From positions 372,001 to 436,000 of the forward strand of contig CAWBDV010000007.1 in NCBI GenBank assembly GCA_963787675.1: 64,000 nt of DNA, given 5' to 3'. How positions within the stretch are numbered: position 1 is the stretch's first letter; each line of letters begins with the position of its first letter. The notes under the pieces were generated by a model. It was not told the DNA's origin. It did not search any database and was given only the letters and a program-made list of their open reading frames with translations. This DNA is from JAJPKK01 sp963787675 (GTDB lineage Bacteria > Pseudomonadota > Alphaproteobacteria > Rhizobiales > Xanthobacteraceae). The position numbers and the translations under genes are program-made. Shown in pieces: positions 35,255 through 44,301 of the stretch.

Positions 35255-37032
35255 ATGGCAATCGTTCTCAAGGAAGTGGACGCCGTCTGCGTCGGCGTCG
35301 GATTCACCGGCAGCATTCTCGCCCGGGAACTCACCAAGGCGGGCCTCAAGGTCGTGGGTCTTGAACGTGGGGCTAATCGCACTTCGCGCGATGATTTTGT
35401 GCTGCCGACAGTGCGCGACGACCTCAAATACTCGATCCGTCAGGAACTGTTCCAGGATACGCAACTTGAAACGGTGTCGCTGCGCCACTCGCCAGGCGAG
35501 ACCGCGCTGCCGATCCGCCGCCTTGGATCGTTCCTGCCGGGCACCGGCGTCGGTGGCGCCGGCTCTCACTGGAACGGCGTCACCTGGCGGCTCACGCCCT
35601 ACGATCACGCGCCGCGCACTCACATTGAGAACCGCTACGGCAAGAACGCTGTCCCGGCCGGGATGACGATCGAGGATTTCCCGGTCTCCTATGACGAACT
35701 GGAGCCCTACTACGATCGGTTCGAAAAGCTGCTCGGCGTCTCGGGCAAGGCCGGCAATCTGCGCGGCCAGAAGGTCGACGGCGGTAATGTCTTCGAAGGG
35801 CCACGCCAGAACGACTATCCCAATCCGCCGCTCGAACTCAGCATGCCCGGCGCCATCATGGCTAAGGCGTCGCGCGATCTCGGCTATCACCCATTCCGCG
35901 CGCCTGCCGCCAATATGAGCCGGGTCTACACCAATCCCGAGGGCGTGACGCTCGGTGCCTGCGAATATTGCGGACACTGCGAGCGTTTCGGCTGCGAGGC
36001 CAACGCAAAGTCCTCGCCGCAGTCGTGCATCCTGCCGGTGCTGCTTGCCGACAATCGATTTGAGCTGCGCACCCACGCCAATGTGAAGGAACTCGTCTAC
36101 GACCGGCAGGCGAAAAAGGTCAGAGGCGTTCGCTATGTCGACCTGCGCAGCGGCGAGGAATATGAGCAGCCGGCGGGATCGTCATTCTCGGCGCCTATGT
36201 CTTCAACAACGCGCTGTTGATGATGCTCGCCGGCATCGGCGAACAATATGATCCGGCGACCGGCAAGGGCGCGCTCGGCCGCAACTACTGCTACCAGGTG
36301 AGCGGCAACAACGTCACCGTGTTCTTCGAGGACAAGGAGATCAATCCGTTCATGGCGGCCGGCGCGTCGTTCGGCATGAACATCGACGACTTCAACAGCG
36401 ACAATTTCGATCACGCCGGGCTCGGCTTTTTCGGCGGGGCCTGGATTTCAGGCGGCACCTCGAACGGCCGGCCGATCGCGACACGTCCGGTGCCGCCCGG
36501 CACGCCGCGGTGGGGCCGCCAATGGAAGCAGGCGACGGCCAAATGGTACAACCACGCCTTCAACATCGGCGCGTCGGGCTGCAACTATGCCCATCGTGAG
36601 AACTATCTCGATCTCGATCCGACCTACCGTGATGCACTCGGCCGTCCGCTGATCCGCATGAGCTATAATTTCCACGACAACGACTACAAGCTTGCCGAAT
36701 ACATCGGCGGCGTGCTCGGCCGCATCGGTCGCGCCATGAATCCGACGGTGATGAGTAATCCCAATGTCCGGCGCGGCAATTACAACGTCGTGCCGTACCA
36801 ATCGACCCACAACACCGGCGGCACCATCACCGGCCCGAACCCGAAGACGAGTGTCGTCAACCGCTATCTCCAGGCCTGGGAGGCCGACAATCTGTTCGTC
36901 ATGGGCGCGTCGGTGTTCCCGCAGAATGCGTCGTACAATCCGACCGGCCTTGTCGGTGCGCTGGCCTATTATTCCGCCGACGCCATCGTCGGCCGCTACC
37001 TCAAGTCGCCGGGCCCGCTCGTCCCGGCGTGA
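35255..37032 (+). pseudogene. GMC-type FAD oxidoreductase (gluconate dehydrogenase-like large subunit), frameshifted
   Basis: The large subunit of a membrane sugar-acid or alcohol dehydrogenase. The first frame has the FAD fold VCVGVGFTGSILARELTKAG then LERG, GTGVGGAGSHWNGVTWR, and a Cys cluster CEYCGHCERFGCEANAKSS. At about 36179 it turns to nonsense; the sense continues in the next frame as IVILGAYVFNNALLMMLAGI, through GNNVTVFFEDKEINPF and the GMC C-terminal FMGASVFPQNASYNPTGLVG. A single missing G in a GGG run explains the break. Thirteen bases behind the small subunit; no cytochrome subunit follows. Intact length would be about 592 aa. Confidence 0.87.
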
Positions 37033-37040
37033 TTCAATCG

Positions 37041-37151
37041 GTAGGGTGCGCAAAGGCGGCCAGTGCGTTCCAAATAAGGCACGATGCGCAGTGCCGCCGT
37101 GCGCACCTTAGGCATGGCAACGGTGCGCACGCTGCGCTTTGCGCACCCTAC
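37041..37151. repeat. Palindromic intergenic repeat, type B copy 1
   Basis: GTAGGGTGCGCAAAGGCGG at 37041 and the inverted GCGCTTTGCGCACCCTAC ending at 37151 form the arms, with internal GTGCGCACC units. It follows the GMC gene directly. A second copy with the same plan is at 51403-51523 after tadC. It may end transcription. Confidence 0.82.
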
Positions 37152-37294
37152 GGTGCCTCGCCCGTTCCATAGCTTCCTGACGTTAGTGCCGTTGCGGACC
37201 GTTGTGCCTGTTCGCCAAGCAAAGCGCATTGCGCCGGCGCGGCGCCCATGCGAGCTTCGCCGGCCCGTCGGAGTAACCCATGTCAACCCGATAA

Positions 37295-38245
37295 ATGTCC
37301 GCCCGCTACGATCTCGGCAAAAAGCCGAAGCTCGGCTACGTCGACAGCGTGCTCGATCGTGCCGTCGCCTTGCGCGACGACGCTGAGGCGATTGCGGCGC
37401 TCGAGGCCGATCCGCGCTCGCGCACCGTCGTGGTCGGCGGCGAACTCATCGTGTTGCGCAAAGGTGAGCCGCACAACGACCCGACGTTCACGCTGGTGGA
37501 AGCCGCGAGCCTGGCGCCATCGCGCGAGCACATCTTCCTCGGGCTTCACGATGGCATGGCCTTGTTCGCGGCAGGCATTGCGCCCGAAGCTGCCGAGGCC
37601 CTGAAAGGCCGCAGCGATCTGGTCCTCGCTGACCTGCGCAGCATCGCAACCGGCGGCCTTGTCGCGGCAGAACACCTGCCGCCGCTTGCGGAAGCCAAAG
37701 CGATGCTTGGCTGGCATGCCCGCCATCGCTTCTGCTCGAACTGCGGCACCGCTACGCGGTCGGTTCATGCCGGCTGGCGGCGCGATTGCCCGAACTGCGA
37801 CGCCGAGCATTTTCCCCGCACCGATCCGGTGGTGATCATGCTGGCGATCAACGGTGACCGCTGCCTGCTTGGTCGCCAGATGCGGTTTGCCACGGGGATG
37901 TGGTCTTGCCTTGCGGGCTTTGTCGAGCCCGGCGAAACTATCGAGGAGGCGGTGCGGCGCGAAACCCGCGAGGAAGCCGGCATCGAATGCGGGCGGGTCA
38001 AATATTTCGCCTCGCAGCCCTGGCCGTTTCCGATGTCGTTGATGATCGGCTGTCACGTCGAGGCGCTGACGACCGAGATCAAGGTCGACCGTACTGAGCT
38101 CGAAGACGCCCGCTGGTTCGATCGCGACGAAATCGCGCTCATGATGCGGCGGCGTCATCCCGAGGGCCTGACGGCGACCCATCCGATCGCAATCGCCCAC
38201 CACATCATCCGCGCCTGGCTCGAAGCCGAGGGGAGCCTGCCCTGA
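37295..38245 (+). CDS. nudC: NAD(+)/NADH pyrophosphatase NudC
   Basis: A 316-aa Nudix hydrolase that splits NAD(H) and can decap NAD-capped RNA. The zinc ribbon is FCSNCGTATRSVHAGWRRDC then PNCDAEHFPRTDP. The Nudix box is GFVEPGETIEEAVRRETREE followed by AGIE, and the NudC-specific SQPWPFPMSLMIG follows it. The N-terminal domain is about 140 aa. The stop is one base before the next ATG, so it is coupled to the PfkB kinase gene. Confidence 0.96.
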   Translation: MSARYDLGKKPKLGYVDSVLDRAVALRDDAEAIAALEADPRSRTVVVGGELIVLRKGEPHNDPTFTLVEAASLAPSREHIFLGLHDGMALFAAGIAPEAAEALKGRSDLVLADLRSIATGGLVAAEHLPPLAEAKAMLGWHARHRFCSNCGTATRSVHAGWRRDCPNCDAEHFPRTDPVVIMLAINGDRCLLGRQMRFATGMWSCLAGFVEPGETIEEAVRRETREEAGIECGRVKYFASQPWPFPMSLMIGCHVEALTTEIKVDRTELEDARWFDRDEIALMMRRRHPEGLTATHPIAIAHHIIRAWLEAEGSLP

Positions 38246-38246
38246 C

Positions 38247-39146
38247 ATGCCGCACATCCTGTGTGCCGGCATCGCGGTGCTCGACGAGGTGTTTCGCGTC
38301 CGCGCGTTTCCGGTGCCGGATTCCAAAGTCGAGGCGAGCGAATTCATCACCATCGGTGGCGGCTGTGCCGCCAACGCCGCGGTGGCGATAGCGCGCCTCG
38401 GCGGCACTGTCCGTTTTGCCGCGCCGCTTGGCGGTCCCCAAGATGTCAATGCCGACCGGCTGATGACATGGCTCGCCGCCGAAGGCGTGACGTGCGCGGG
38501 CTGTGTGCGCGTTCCGGGCGGGCGCACCTCGGTGTCGGCGATCTTCATCGATCAGCGCGGCGATCGCACCATCGCAACGTTTCGCGACCATCGCCTCGAT
38601 GTCGTCGTGCCGGATGATCCCGATGCTCTCGTTGCCGGCATGGATGCCGTGATGGTGGACAACCGCTTTGGCGACTTCGTCGTGCCGATCTGCCGCGCGG
38701 CGATGCACCGGCGCATCCCCGTCGTGATCGATGCGGACAAGCCGACCGAACCGGGCCACGCGGTGTTTCGAGTCGCGAGCCACATCATCTTTTCGCCCGA
38801 GTGCCTGCGCGCAACGATGCGCACTGATGATCTTGCCGCTGGCCTCGATCGCATGGCGCAATTCACCGATGCTTTCCTTGCGGTCACGAACGGGCCTCTC
38901 CCCGTGCTGTGGCGCGAAGGCATGACCATTCGCACGACACCAGTGTTTCCCGTCGAGGCGGTCGATACGTTGGCAGCGGGCGACGTCTTCCACGGCGCCT
39001 TCACTCTGGGATTGGTGGAGGGGCGCGCCCTCGAAGCCGCGATCCGCTTTGCGGCGGCCGCAGCCGGCCTCAAATGCACGCGCTTTGGCGGCTCGACGGC
39101 CGCGCCGCCGCGCGCCGAGGTCGACGCGCTGCTCGGCGGCGGCTGA
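38247..39146 (+). CDS. PfkB-family carbohydrate/nucleoside kinase
   Basis: A 299-aa ribokinase-fold enzyme. The N-terminal CAGIAVLDEVFRVRAFPVPD and GGGCAANAAVAIARLGGTV bind the sugar. The C-terminal signature is AVDTLAAGDVFHGAFTLGL, where the second Asp is the catalytic base; Ala replaces the first Gly of the usual DTxGAGD, as in some sub-groups. KCTRFGGSTAAPPRAEVDAL is the end motif, seen in sugar or sulfo-sugar kinases. Substrate not determined. It is translationally close to nudC (1-base gap). Confidence 0.92.
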   Translation: MPHILCAGIAVLDEVFRVRAFPVPDSKVEASEFITIGGGCAANAAVAIARLGGTVRFAAPLGGPQDVNADRLMTWLAAEGVTCAGCVRVPGGRTSVSAIFIDQRGDRTIATFRDHRLDVVVPDDPDALVAGMDAVMVDNRFGDFVVPICRAAMHRRIPVVIDADKPTEPGHAVFRVASHIIFSPECLRATMRTDDLAAGLDRMAQFTDAFLAVTNGPLPVLWREGMTIRTTPVFPVEAVDTLAAGDVFHGAFTLGLVEGRALEAAIRFAAAAAGLKCTRFGGSTAAPPRAEVDALLGGG

Positions 39147-39277
39147 GCGCCTACGCCTCTGACGTGCGATAAATCGTAAAAACCTTCCCACTATGCATTC
39201 AAAACTGCCGCTTTGGAGAAAAAACGTCTATAATCCAAGCAATCTCGTATGAATTGTCTTTGCTTTGGGGAACTCCG

Positions 39278-39730
39278 ATGGATGCCATCGATCGTAAAAT
39301 TCTTGCGGTGCTGCAGCAGGACGCGTCGCTCTCGGTCGCTGAAATCGGGAACCGGGTCGGCTTGTCGTCGACGCCCTGCTGGAAGCGCATCCAGAAGCTC
39401 GAAGGCGAAGGCGTGATCGAGAAGCGGGTCGCGCTGGTCGATCAGGATAAGCTTGGGCTCGGCGTCACCGTGTTCGTCTCGGTCGAAACCGGCGATCACT
39501 CGGAGGAATGGCTGAAGAAGTTCGCCGAGCTCGTCGGCTCAATGCCGGAAGTGATGGAATTCTATCGCATGGCGGGAGACGTCGACTACATGCTGCGCGT
39601 CGTTGCGCCCGACATCCATGGCTATGATCGGTTCTACAAGCAGCTCATCTCGGCGATACCGCTGAAGAACGTGACCTCACGGTTCGCCATGGAGAAGATC
39701 AAATCCACGACCGCGCTGCCGGTGGGATAA
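39278..39730 (+). CDS. Lrp/AsnC-family transcriptional regulator
   Basis: A 150-aa regulator. The N-terminal helix-turn-helix is MDAIDRKILAVLQQDASLSV-AEIGNRVGLSSTPCWKRIQK, and the C-terminal RAM ligand domain is GLGVTVFVSVETGDHSEEWL, VMEFYRMAGDVDYMLRVVAP and FYKQLISAIPLKNVTSRFAM. Family members sense amino acids. ATG 39278 follows a GGGGAA site. It is monocistronic. Target genes cannot be read here. Confidence 0.94.
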   Translation: MDAIDRKILAVLQQDASLSVAEIGNRVGLSSTPCWKRIQKLEGEGVIEKRVALVDQDKLGLGVTVFVSVETGDHSEEWLKKFAELVGSMPEVMEFYRMAGDVDYMLRVVAPDIHGYDRFYKQLISAIPLKNVTSRFAMEKIKSTTALPVG

Positions 39731-39775
39731 CCGACGCCCCGCCGAATATCGGCTGCCGCGAACCGTCGCCGCGCA

Positions 39776-40363
39776 CTATGGCGCGTTGACGGCTCCGCCT
39801 GAGCAGTACGACCCGGTGTATTGCACGCATGCCGACAGCCGCGGCCGCATGAATATCTGGTTGTAGAGGTTGAACGAGCCGGTGATCACGTAACCGAGCA
39901 TCGGCTGGTAAACGTAGGTAGCCTCACCCCAGATCAGCGAGGTATTGGGAACGCGCAGCGCCGTCGGGACCATACTTGTCACATTGCCCGAGCGTTGGGT
40001 GCCGTTTTGTGTCGCGCTCCAGTCGACATATGCGTTGCCGTTCGCATCGATCACGACGCTGGAGAGCACGACCTGCGCATTCGAGAAAGGATAGAACACG
40101 GTAGACGCAGCGTTCAGAATGTTCGTTACGTCGCTGGCGGCGACTGAGGTGTATTCCGTCGTGATGTCGGCGACAGTGCTTGCCACCAATGTCACTTGGC
40201 GATCGGCACTGATTGCGTCAGTGACTTCGATGCTGCCGAAGTACATGACCATCATCAGCGGCATCAGCAGCGAGAACTCGATTGCCGAAATCCCGCGCTG
40301 GTCGCTGGCGAGGTGGCAGCATCGCTGCCGCAAGAACGAAACGGAGCGACGAAACATCTTCAT
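39776..40363 (-). CDS. TadE-like minor pilin (second of two)
   Basis: A 195-aa pseudopilin of the Tad system. The N-terminal DQRGISAIEFSLLMPLMMVM carries the TadE/F Gly-xxxx-Glu processing site and hydrophobic helix. The rest is a periplasmic domain rich in Ser/Thr/Asn (ATQNGTQRSGNVTSMVPTAL) with a C-terminal Cys pair (SACVQYTGSYCSGG). ATG 40363 follows GAGGGCG. It lies 7 bases after the first TadE gene, in one operon on the minus strand. Confidence 0.88.
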   Translation of the reverse strand: MKMFRRSVSFLRQRCCHLASDQRGISAIEFSLLMPLMMVMYFGSIEVTDAISADRQVTLVASTVADITTEYTSVAASDVTNILNAASTVFYPFSNAQVVLSSVVIDANGNAYVDWSATQNGTQRSGNVTSMVPTALRVPNTSLIWGEATYVYQPMLGYVITGSFNLYNQIFMRPRLSACVQYTGSYCSGGAVNAP

Positions 40364-40370
40364 GACGCCC

Positions 40371-40949
40371 TCAATTCGCTGCGTAAGGTTCGTTGCGGAA
40401 TGCCGCGGCGGCGATGAGCGCGTGGGTATTGGTGGTGTCGGTGGCACTGCTGAGTCCGTACTTGTAGAGACCGCCGAATGCCGCGGCGATAATCGGCCAT
40501 TGATATATCATCCGCACGACGACGACGTCGCCGGGATTCCCTGGCTGGTAGACATAGTTGTTGGCAAGCGACCCGTCTGGATTGGTTAAGTTAGGCAAAC
40601 TGACGGTCGAGAAGTTCGAAAACGAGCGAACGTCGATATAGAGATTGCTCGCACAGTTGAACATGACAGTAAGATTGGCGCAGACGCTGTTCTGGAACTG
40701 CTGCGCGGACCAACCGGCGTTCTGCGCCTGCCCGGTGAGGATCTGCCGCGCGGCATTGGTTGTCGCGGTCTGCAACACCTGGCCGGCGAATAGCACCAGA
40801 GCCGATTGCATGATCGCCATCAGGAAGACGAGGAACGGCACCATCACCATCGCGAATTCGACGGCGGCTGCGCCCTGTTCATTGCGACAGAAACGGCCTA
40901 CCCCGGCCGCATGCCGGGCGCGAAGCAGCAGTTTCCGAAAAGCGCGCAT
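40371..40949 (-). CDS. TadE-family minor pilin (first of two)
   Basis: A 192-aa pseudopilin. The motif NEQGAAAVEFAMVMVPFLVF is the classic TadE processing region (Gly, then Val-Glu-Phe). The remaining domain has a Cys pair (VCANLTVMFNC). The start ATG 40949 gives a short basic leader. It shares an operon with the next TadE gene. A full CtrA-like site is about 100 bases upstream. Confidence 0.9.
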   Translation of the reverse strand: MRAFRKLLLRARHAAGVGRFCRNEQGAAAVEFAMVMVPFLVFLMAIMQSALVLFAGQVLQTATTNAARQILTGQAQNAGWSAQQFQNSVCANLTVMFNCASNLYIDVRSFSNFSTVSLPNLTNPDGSLANNYVYQPGNPGDVVVVRMIYQWPIIAAAFGGLYKYGLSSATDTTNTHALIAAAAFRNEPYAAN

Positions 40950-41046
40950 CGCCCCTAAGCCCCGCAAGGTTGAACGATTGCGCAGGACTATGCATGAGTC
41001 CTATGAGCGAACGGTTCCTCGTTGCCGCGTTATTTTTGCACGGGCG

Positions 41047-41061
41047 TTAATGCCGGATTAA
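41047..41061. promoter_or_regulatory. CtrA-like binding site (TTAA-N7-TTAA) upstream of the tadE pair
   Basis: TTAATGCCGGATTAA matches the complete CtrA consensus TTAA-N7-TTAA. It lies 98 bases before the first TadE gene and after the CpaC-N-like gene's stop. In Caulobacter the pilin gene is under CtrA control. A 15-base match of this kind is uncommon in GC-rich DNA but could still arise by chance. Confidence 0.5.
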
Positions 41062-41111
41062 CCGCAGTCGTCGGTTCCGGATGACAATGATCGGTCCGCC
41101 TCAGGCTTTCG

Positions 41112-41603
41112 TTACCGCGCTGAGCCGCCGCCAGTCTGGATTTGCTGGGCGCGCAAATTGCGATTGACCGTTTCGCCGAGCGTCGCGTCGAAATAATCCG
41201 GCAGGTCGCCAAGCGTGATGCGCCGCTCGCAAATCGGCGCGCAACTATAAGACTCACGGGTGATGCCCCGATACACAGTGACAGTATCGATCGCGCTTCG
41301 CACGTGGACCAGCTGTTCGGCCAGTACTTTGCCGTTGCGATCGAGGGCGATCAGGTTGGTGATGCCGTAGCCTTTGCCGGTCACCACCATCGTGCCACCG
41401 GATTGGATGGTCACGTCGGCGATTAACGGGTTGCCAACCACAAGCGTATTCGTCCGCTCAGGAAGCCTCGCTACCCTTGCCTGATCGAGGAAGACGGTAA
41501 GCCCCTGAGCGCGCGCGCCGGACCCCGCCAAAATGGCGAGTAGCGTCACGGTGATTGCCGCGGCTCGGAAGATCGCATTCATTTTCACACTTTCGGTACG
41601 CAT
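41112..41603 (-). CDS. Pilus assembly protein with only the CpaC N-terminal domain
   Basis: A 163-aa exported protein. After the signal peptide (AAAITVTLLAILAGSGARAQ) is the N-terminal domain of secretin CpaC/RcpA: GLTVFLDQARVARLPERTNT, LVVGNPLIADVTIQSGGTMV, TGKGYGITNLIALDRNGKVL. It ends after a Cys pair (SCAPICERRITLGD) without secretin domain. Such proteins are common beside Tad loci in Rhizobiales. It may help the CpaC ring or act as periplasmic accessory. ATG 41603 follows AGGGTGG; ATG 41582 is an alternative. Confidence 0.87.
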   Translation of the reverse strand: MRTESVKMNAIFRAAAITVTLLAILAGSGARAQGLTVFLDQARVARLPERTNTLVVGNPLIADVTIQSGGTMVVTGKGYGITNLIALDRNGKVLAEQLVHVRSAIDTVTVYRGITRESYSCAPICERRITLGDLPDYFDATLGETVNRNLRAQQIQTGGGSAR

Positions 41604-41980
41604 CGACGCCACCCTGTACGCAAGCACTCAAACGAAGGCACTAAGCAGATCTCGGCATGCGCCGTCAGCTAACGGCAAATTGGTGAATCAAACCGAAATA
41701 ACATAAAGATCATGAATGGCACGACCGCTCGGGTTTTTCATGAATTCTGCGGCTCTTAGAATATATCAGCAACGATAGATCGATAAAATCGAAACGAAAT
41801 CGTCAATCGCATTTTAACCACGCGCTATGATCGCGTTTAAAAGGCGAGTTTTCCCGTTCAAATTAACTTCACCGCAATGGGCGAGATTTAGGTCTGCATC
41901 AGGTCAGGAACGACCGGGGAAACAACCGGCGTTCAAAACGACCGAGCTCAGACAGCCACAGTGGACCAGGAGCAACTATA
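41604..41980. other. AT-rich divergent promoter region of the pilin genes
   Basis: About 377 bases, clearly richer in A/T than surroundings, between the CpaC-N-like gene and the first Flp gene. It should hold the strong pilin promoter. TTAA half-sites are frequent (for example near 41816, 41835 and 41862), which could be CtrA half-sites; no complete TTAA-N7-TTAA was found in it. No ORF with support. Confidence 0.45.
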
Positions 41981-42157
41981 ATGAACACCCTCGTGAAGCG
42001 TTTCGTGAATGACGAGTCCGGTGCGACCGCGATCGAATACGGCCTCATCGCGGCCGGCATCTCGGTTGCGATTATCGCAGTCGTCAACTCTCTCGGCACG
42101 CAGCTGCAGAAGACCTTCAGCACCGTGTCCTCGCAGCTCGCGACGGCCGGCAAGTAA
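41981..42157 (+). CDS. Flp/Fap-type major pilin (copy 1)
   Basis: A 58-aa prepilin: leader MNTLVKRFVNDESG, then ATAIEYGLIAAGISVAIIAV. The Gly-x4-Glu-Tyr prepilin peptidase site and the single hydrophobic helix are textbook Flp. The end is FSTVSSQLATAGK. It assembles into the Tad pilus for surface attachment. The ATG at 41981 follows CCAGGAGC at a suitable distance. A strong hairpin terminator follows, so most transcripts should carry only this gene. Confidence 0.97.
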   Translation: MNTLVKRFVNDESGATAIEYGLIAAGISVAIIAVVNSLGTQLQKTFSTVSSQLATAGK

Positions 42158-42179
42158 GCCGCCGAAACCGCGCCTCATG

Positions 42180-42212
42180 AAAGGCCCCGAGGCGAACGCC
42201 TCGGGGCCTTTT
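42180..42212 (+). terminator. Rho-independent terminator after flp copy 1
   Basis: AAAGGCCCCGAGGCG and CGCCTCGGGGCCTTTT form a 13-15-bp GC-rich stem with a short AA-containing loop and a T tract. It would allow much higher pilin mRNA than mRNA of the downstream secretion genes. Confidence 0.93.
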
Positions 42213-42379
42213 GCATTTTGAGCTGCGCCGCGCCCAATAAAACGTATCTACAACCGGCGCGCGTTTTTTCCGTAAATTCTATTCAATCTTCGCACTGCAA
42301 CGTAATCGCGGCTTAGAGGCTGGGCGGTAGGTTCCCGCTCGTCGCGGGCACGGCCGCGATGCAAGCCACGGAGTTGTTC

Positions 42380-42553
42380 ATGATGTCTCTTGCGCGCTTC
42401 TTTCTGGACGAGTCAGGTGCGACCGCCATCGAATACGGACTGATTGCTGCCGGCATCTCGGTTGCGATCATCGTTGTCGTGAATGCACTCGGCACGCAAC
42501 TCCAGAACACCTTCAGCACGGTCTCGTCGCAGCTCGCAACCGCCGGAAAATAA
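42380..42553 (+). CDS. Flp/Fap-type pilin (copy 2)
   Basis: A 57-aa prepilin: MMSLARFFLDESG, then ATAIEYGLIAAGISVAIIVV and the end FSTVSSQLATAGK. It differs from copy 1 at few positions, so it is a recent duplication or under tight constraint. GGAG lies six bases before the first ATG. It lies 167 bases after the terminator and 220 bases before cpaA. Confidence 0.96.
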   Translation: MMSLARFFLDESGATAIEYGLIAAGISVAIIVVVNALGTQLQNTFSTVSSQLATAGK

Positions 42554-42773
42554 GTTGAAGTCGGGCGAGCGCGATCGGAGGAGGCGCTAACAAATCATCA
42601 AAACAAGCACTTTATGCTCGCTTTTCGACTGCGGTCCCTCGCGGTTCGCCGCGAGGGTCCGGAACCGCCGGACCTTCAAGCCGCAGGACGGCAACAACCG
42701 TTCGAAATGCAACGAGCGGCGACGTCGCGGCGGGGGCCCGCGACGCCCTCGCTGCCCCTGCGGAGAGAAAGCG

Positions 42774-43280
42774 ATGCTGATCGAAGCTGCCTTACTGCTG
42801 CTGTTTCCCGCATTGATGGCGTTTGCGGCCTCGACCGATCTCTTCACGATGAAAATCTCGAACGTCATTTCGATAATTCTGACGGCAGGCTTCATCGCGT
42901 TGGGCCTGCTTGATCGGATGTCGATTGCCGACTTCGGCAATCATTTCGCCGCTGGCTTTCTGGTCCTCGCGGTGAGCTTCGTCTTCTTTGCCCGCGGCTG
43001 GATTGGCGGTGGCGACGCCAAGTTCGCGGCGGCAACCGCACTGTGGTTCGGTTTTGCGCACCTTCTCGACTATCTCCTGGTAGCCTCGGTGATCGGCGGC
43101 GCGCTGACACTGGCGATCCTTGAGTTCCGGCGGCGAGCGTTGCCGCGGGTGCTCGCGGAACAGGCCTGGATCGCTAGGCTGCACGAACCCACCGGCGGAG
43201 TGCCGTACGGCATCGCGCTCGCGGCAGCAGCTCTCATTATCTATCCGTCGACCGGCTGGGTCACGGCGGGAGCCGTCTAG
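42774..43280 (+). CDS. cpaA: Prepilin peptidase CpaA/TadV
   Basis: A 168-aa inner-membrane aspartic protease (A24 family) that trims the Flp and TadE leaders. The two catalytic Asp are in ASTDLFTMKISN and GWIGGGDAKFAAATALWF (the GxGD motif). About five membrane helices. The ATG follows GGAGAGAAAGCG. Confidence 0.95.
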   Translation: MLIEAALLLLFPALMAFAASTDLFTMKISNVISIILTAGFIALGLLDRMSIADFGNHFAAGFLVLAVSFVFFARGWIGGGDAKFAAATALWFGFAHLLDYLLVASVIGGALTLAILEFRRRALPRVLAEQAWIARLHEPTGGVPYGIALAAAALIIYPSTGWVTAGAV

Positions 43281-43494
43281 CAAAGACGGACGGGACACCC
43301 TTTGCCTTCCTAAACGCTTAATTAACTCGATTTCGATACCCGAAGTTAACCATCAATTGACGTTTGGCTGATGGAATTGCGCCAGGACGGCGCCCTACCC
43401 ACTACCTCCAGCGTAGCGGCATCGTCGCCGCCGTCAGCATCCGCTGTCGGCAAGAAGACGGCTCGTATCCGTCGCGTTGTAGAAAGCAAAGCGT

Positions 43495-44301
43495 ATGAAG
43501 ACCGCGCGTCTCGTCGTCCTCGGCATTGCGCTCGCGGCAGGTGGTGCCGCCGTGCTGCTCGTCGGCAGGTCGGAGCAGCCGCAGCAGATCATCACACCGG
43601 CACCGGTCGTCGCCGTCGATACCGCCGACGTGCTGGTCGCGAAGAAAGACATCAACATTGGTCAGGTCATTCAGGCCCAAGAGATGGGCTGGATCCCCTG
43701 GCCTTCGGCATCCGTCAGTCCGCAATTCGTACGCAAGTCCGACCGTCCGGACGCCATTGCGCAGCTGGCCGGGTCGATCGCGCGCGTGCCCGTCGCCAAC
43801 GGCGAGCCGCTGCGCGAAAGCAAGCTGATCAAGGCGAACGGATCGGGCTATATGGCCGCGATCCTACCCGGCGGCATGCGCGCGGTGTCGGTGGAGATTT
43901 CGCCTGAAACCGGCGCCGGTGGATTCATCCTGCCCAACGACCGGGTCGACGTGATTTTGTCCCGCCGCGACAAAGAGGCCGAACGTCTCACCGGCGTCGA
44001 AACGATGACGGCGGAGACGCTGCTCACCGACGTGCGCGTGCTCGCCATCGATCAGAACGTAGAAGAAAAAAACGGGCAACGCGTCGTGGTCGGCAAGACG
44101 GCGACCCTTGAGCTGACGTCACGTCAGGCCGAAATGCTGGCCATGGGGCGCCTGATGGGCACGCTCTCGCTCGCGCTGCGCAGCCTTGAGGATTCCGATC
44201 CCGAAAAGCATCGGGCCGCCAAGCCCATCGACGACCCGTCGATGTCGCGCCGACTCAACATGGTGCGGTTTGGGGTTACGAGCACCACTATTCCGAAATG
44301 A
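43495..44301 (+). CDS. cpaB: Flp pilus assembly protein CpaB/RcpC
   Basis: A 268-aa periplasmic protein with an N-terminal membrane anchor (LVVLGIALAAGGAAVLLVG). The SAF domain is VLVAKKDINIGQVIQAQEMG and the RcpC domain includes GGMRAVSVEISPETGAGGFI and LPNDRVDVILSRRD. It helps localise or gate the secretin. The stop overlaps the cpaC start in ATGA. The ribosome site (AAAGC) is weak. Confidence 0.95.
   Translation: MKTARLVVLGIALAAGGAAVLLVGRSEQPQQIITPAPVVAVDTADVLVAKKDINIGQVIQAQEMGWIPWPSASVSPQFVRKSDRPDAIAQLAGSIARVPVANGEPLRESKLIKANGSGYMAAILPGGMRAVSVEISPETGAGGFILPNDRVDVILSRRDKEAERLTGVETMTAETLLTDVRVLAIDQNVEEKNGQRVVVGKTATLELTSRQAEMLAMGRLMGTLSLALRSLEDSDPEKHRAAKPIDDPSMSRRLNMVRFGVTSTTIPK

Noticed and set aside
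34784..36076. 430-aa minus-strand open frame across the GMC genes
   Set aside because: Runs antisense through two recognisable genes and has no family features.
37283..38548. 421-aa minus-strand open frame across nudC and the PfkB gene
   Set aside because: Antisense shadow spanning two real genes.
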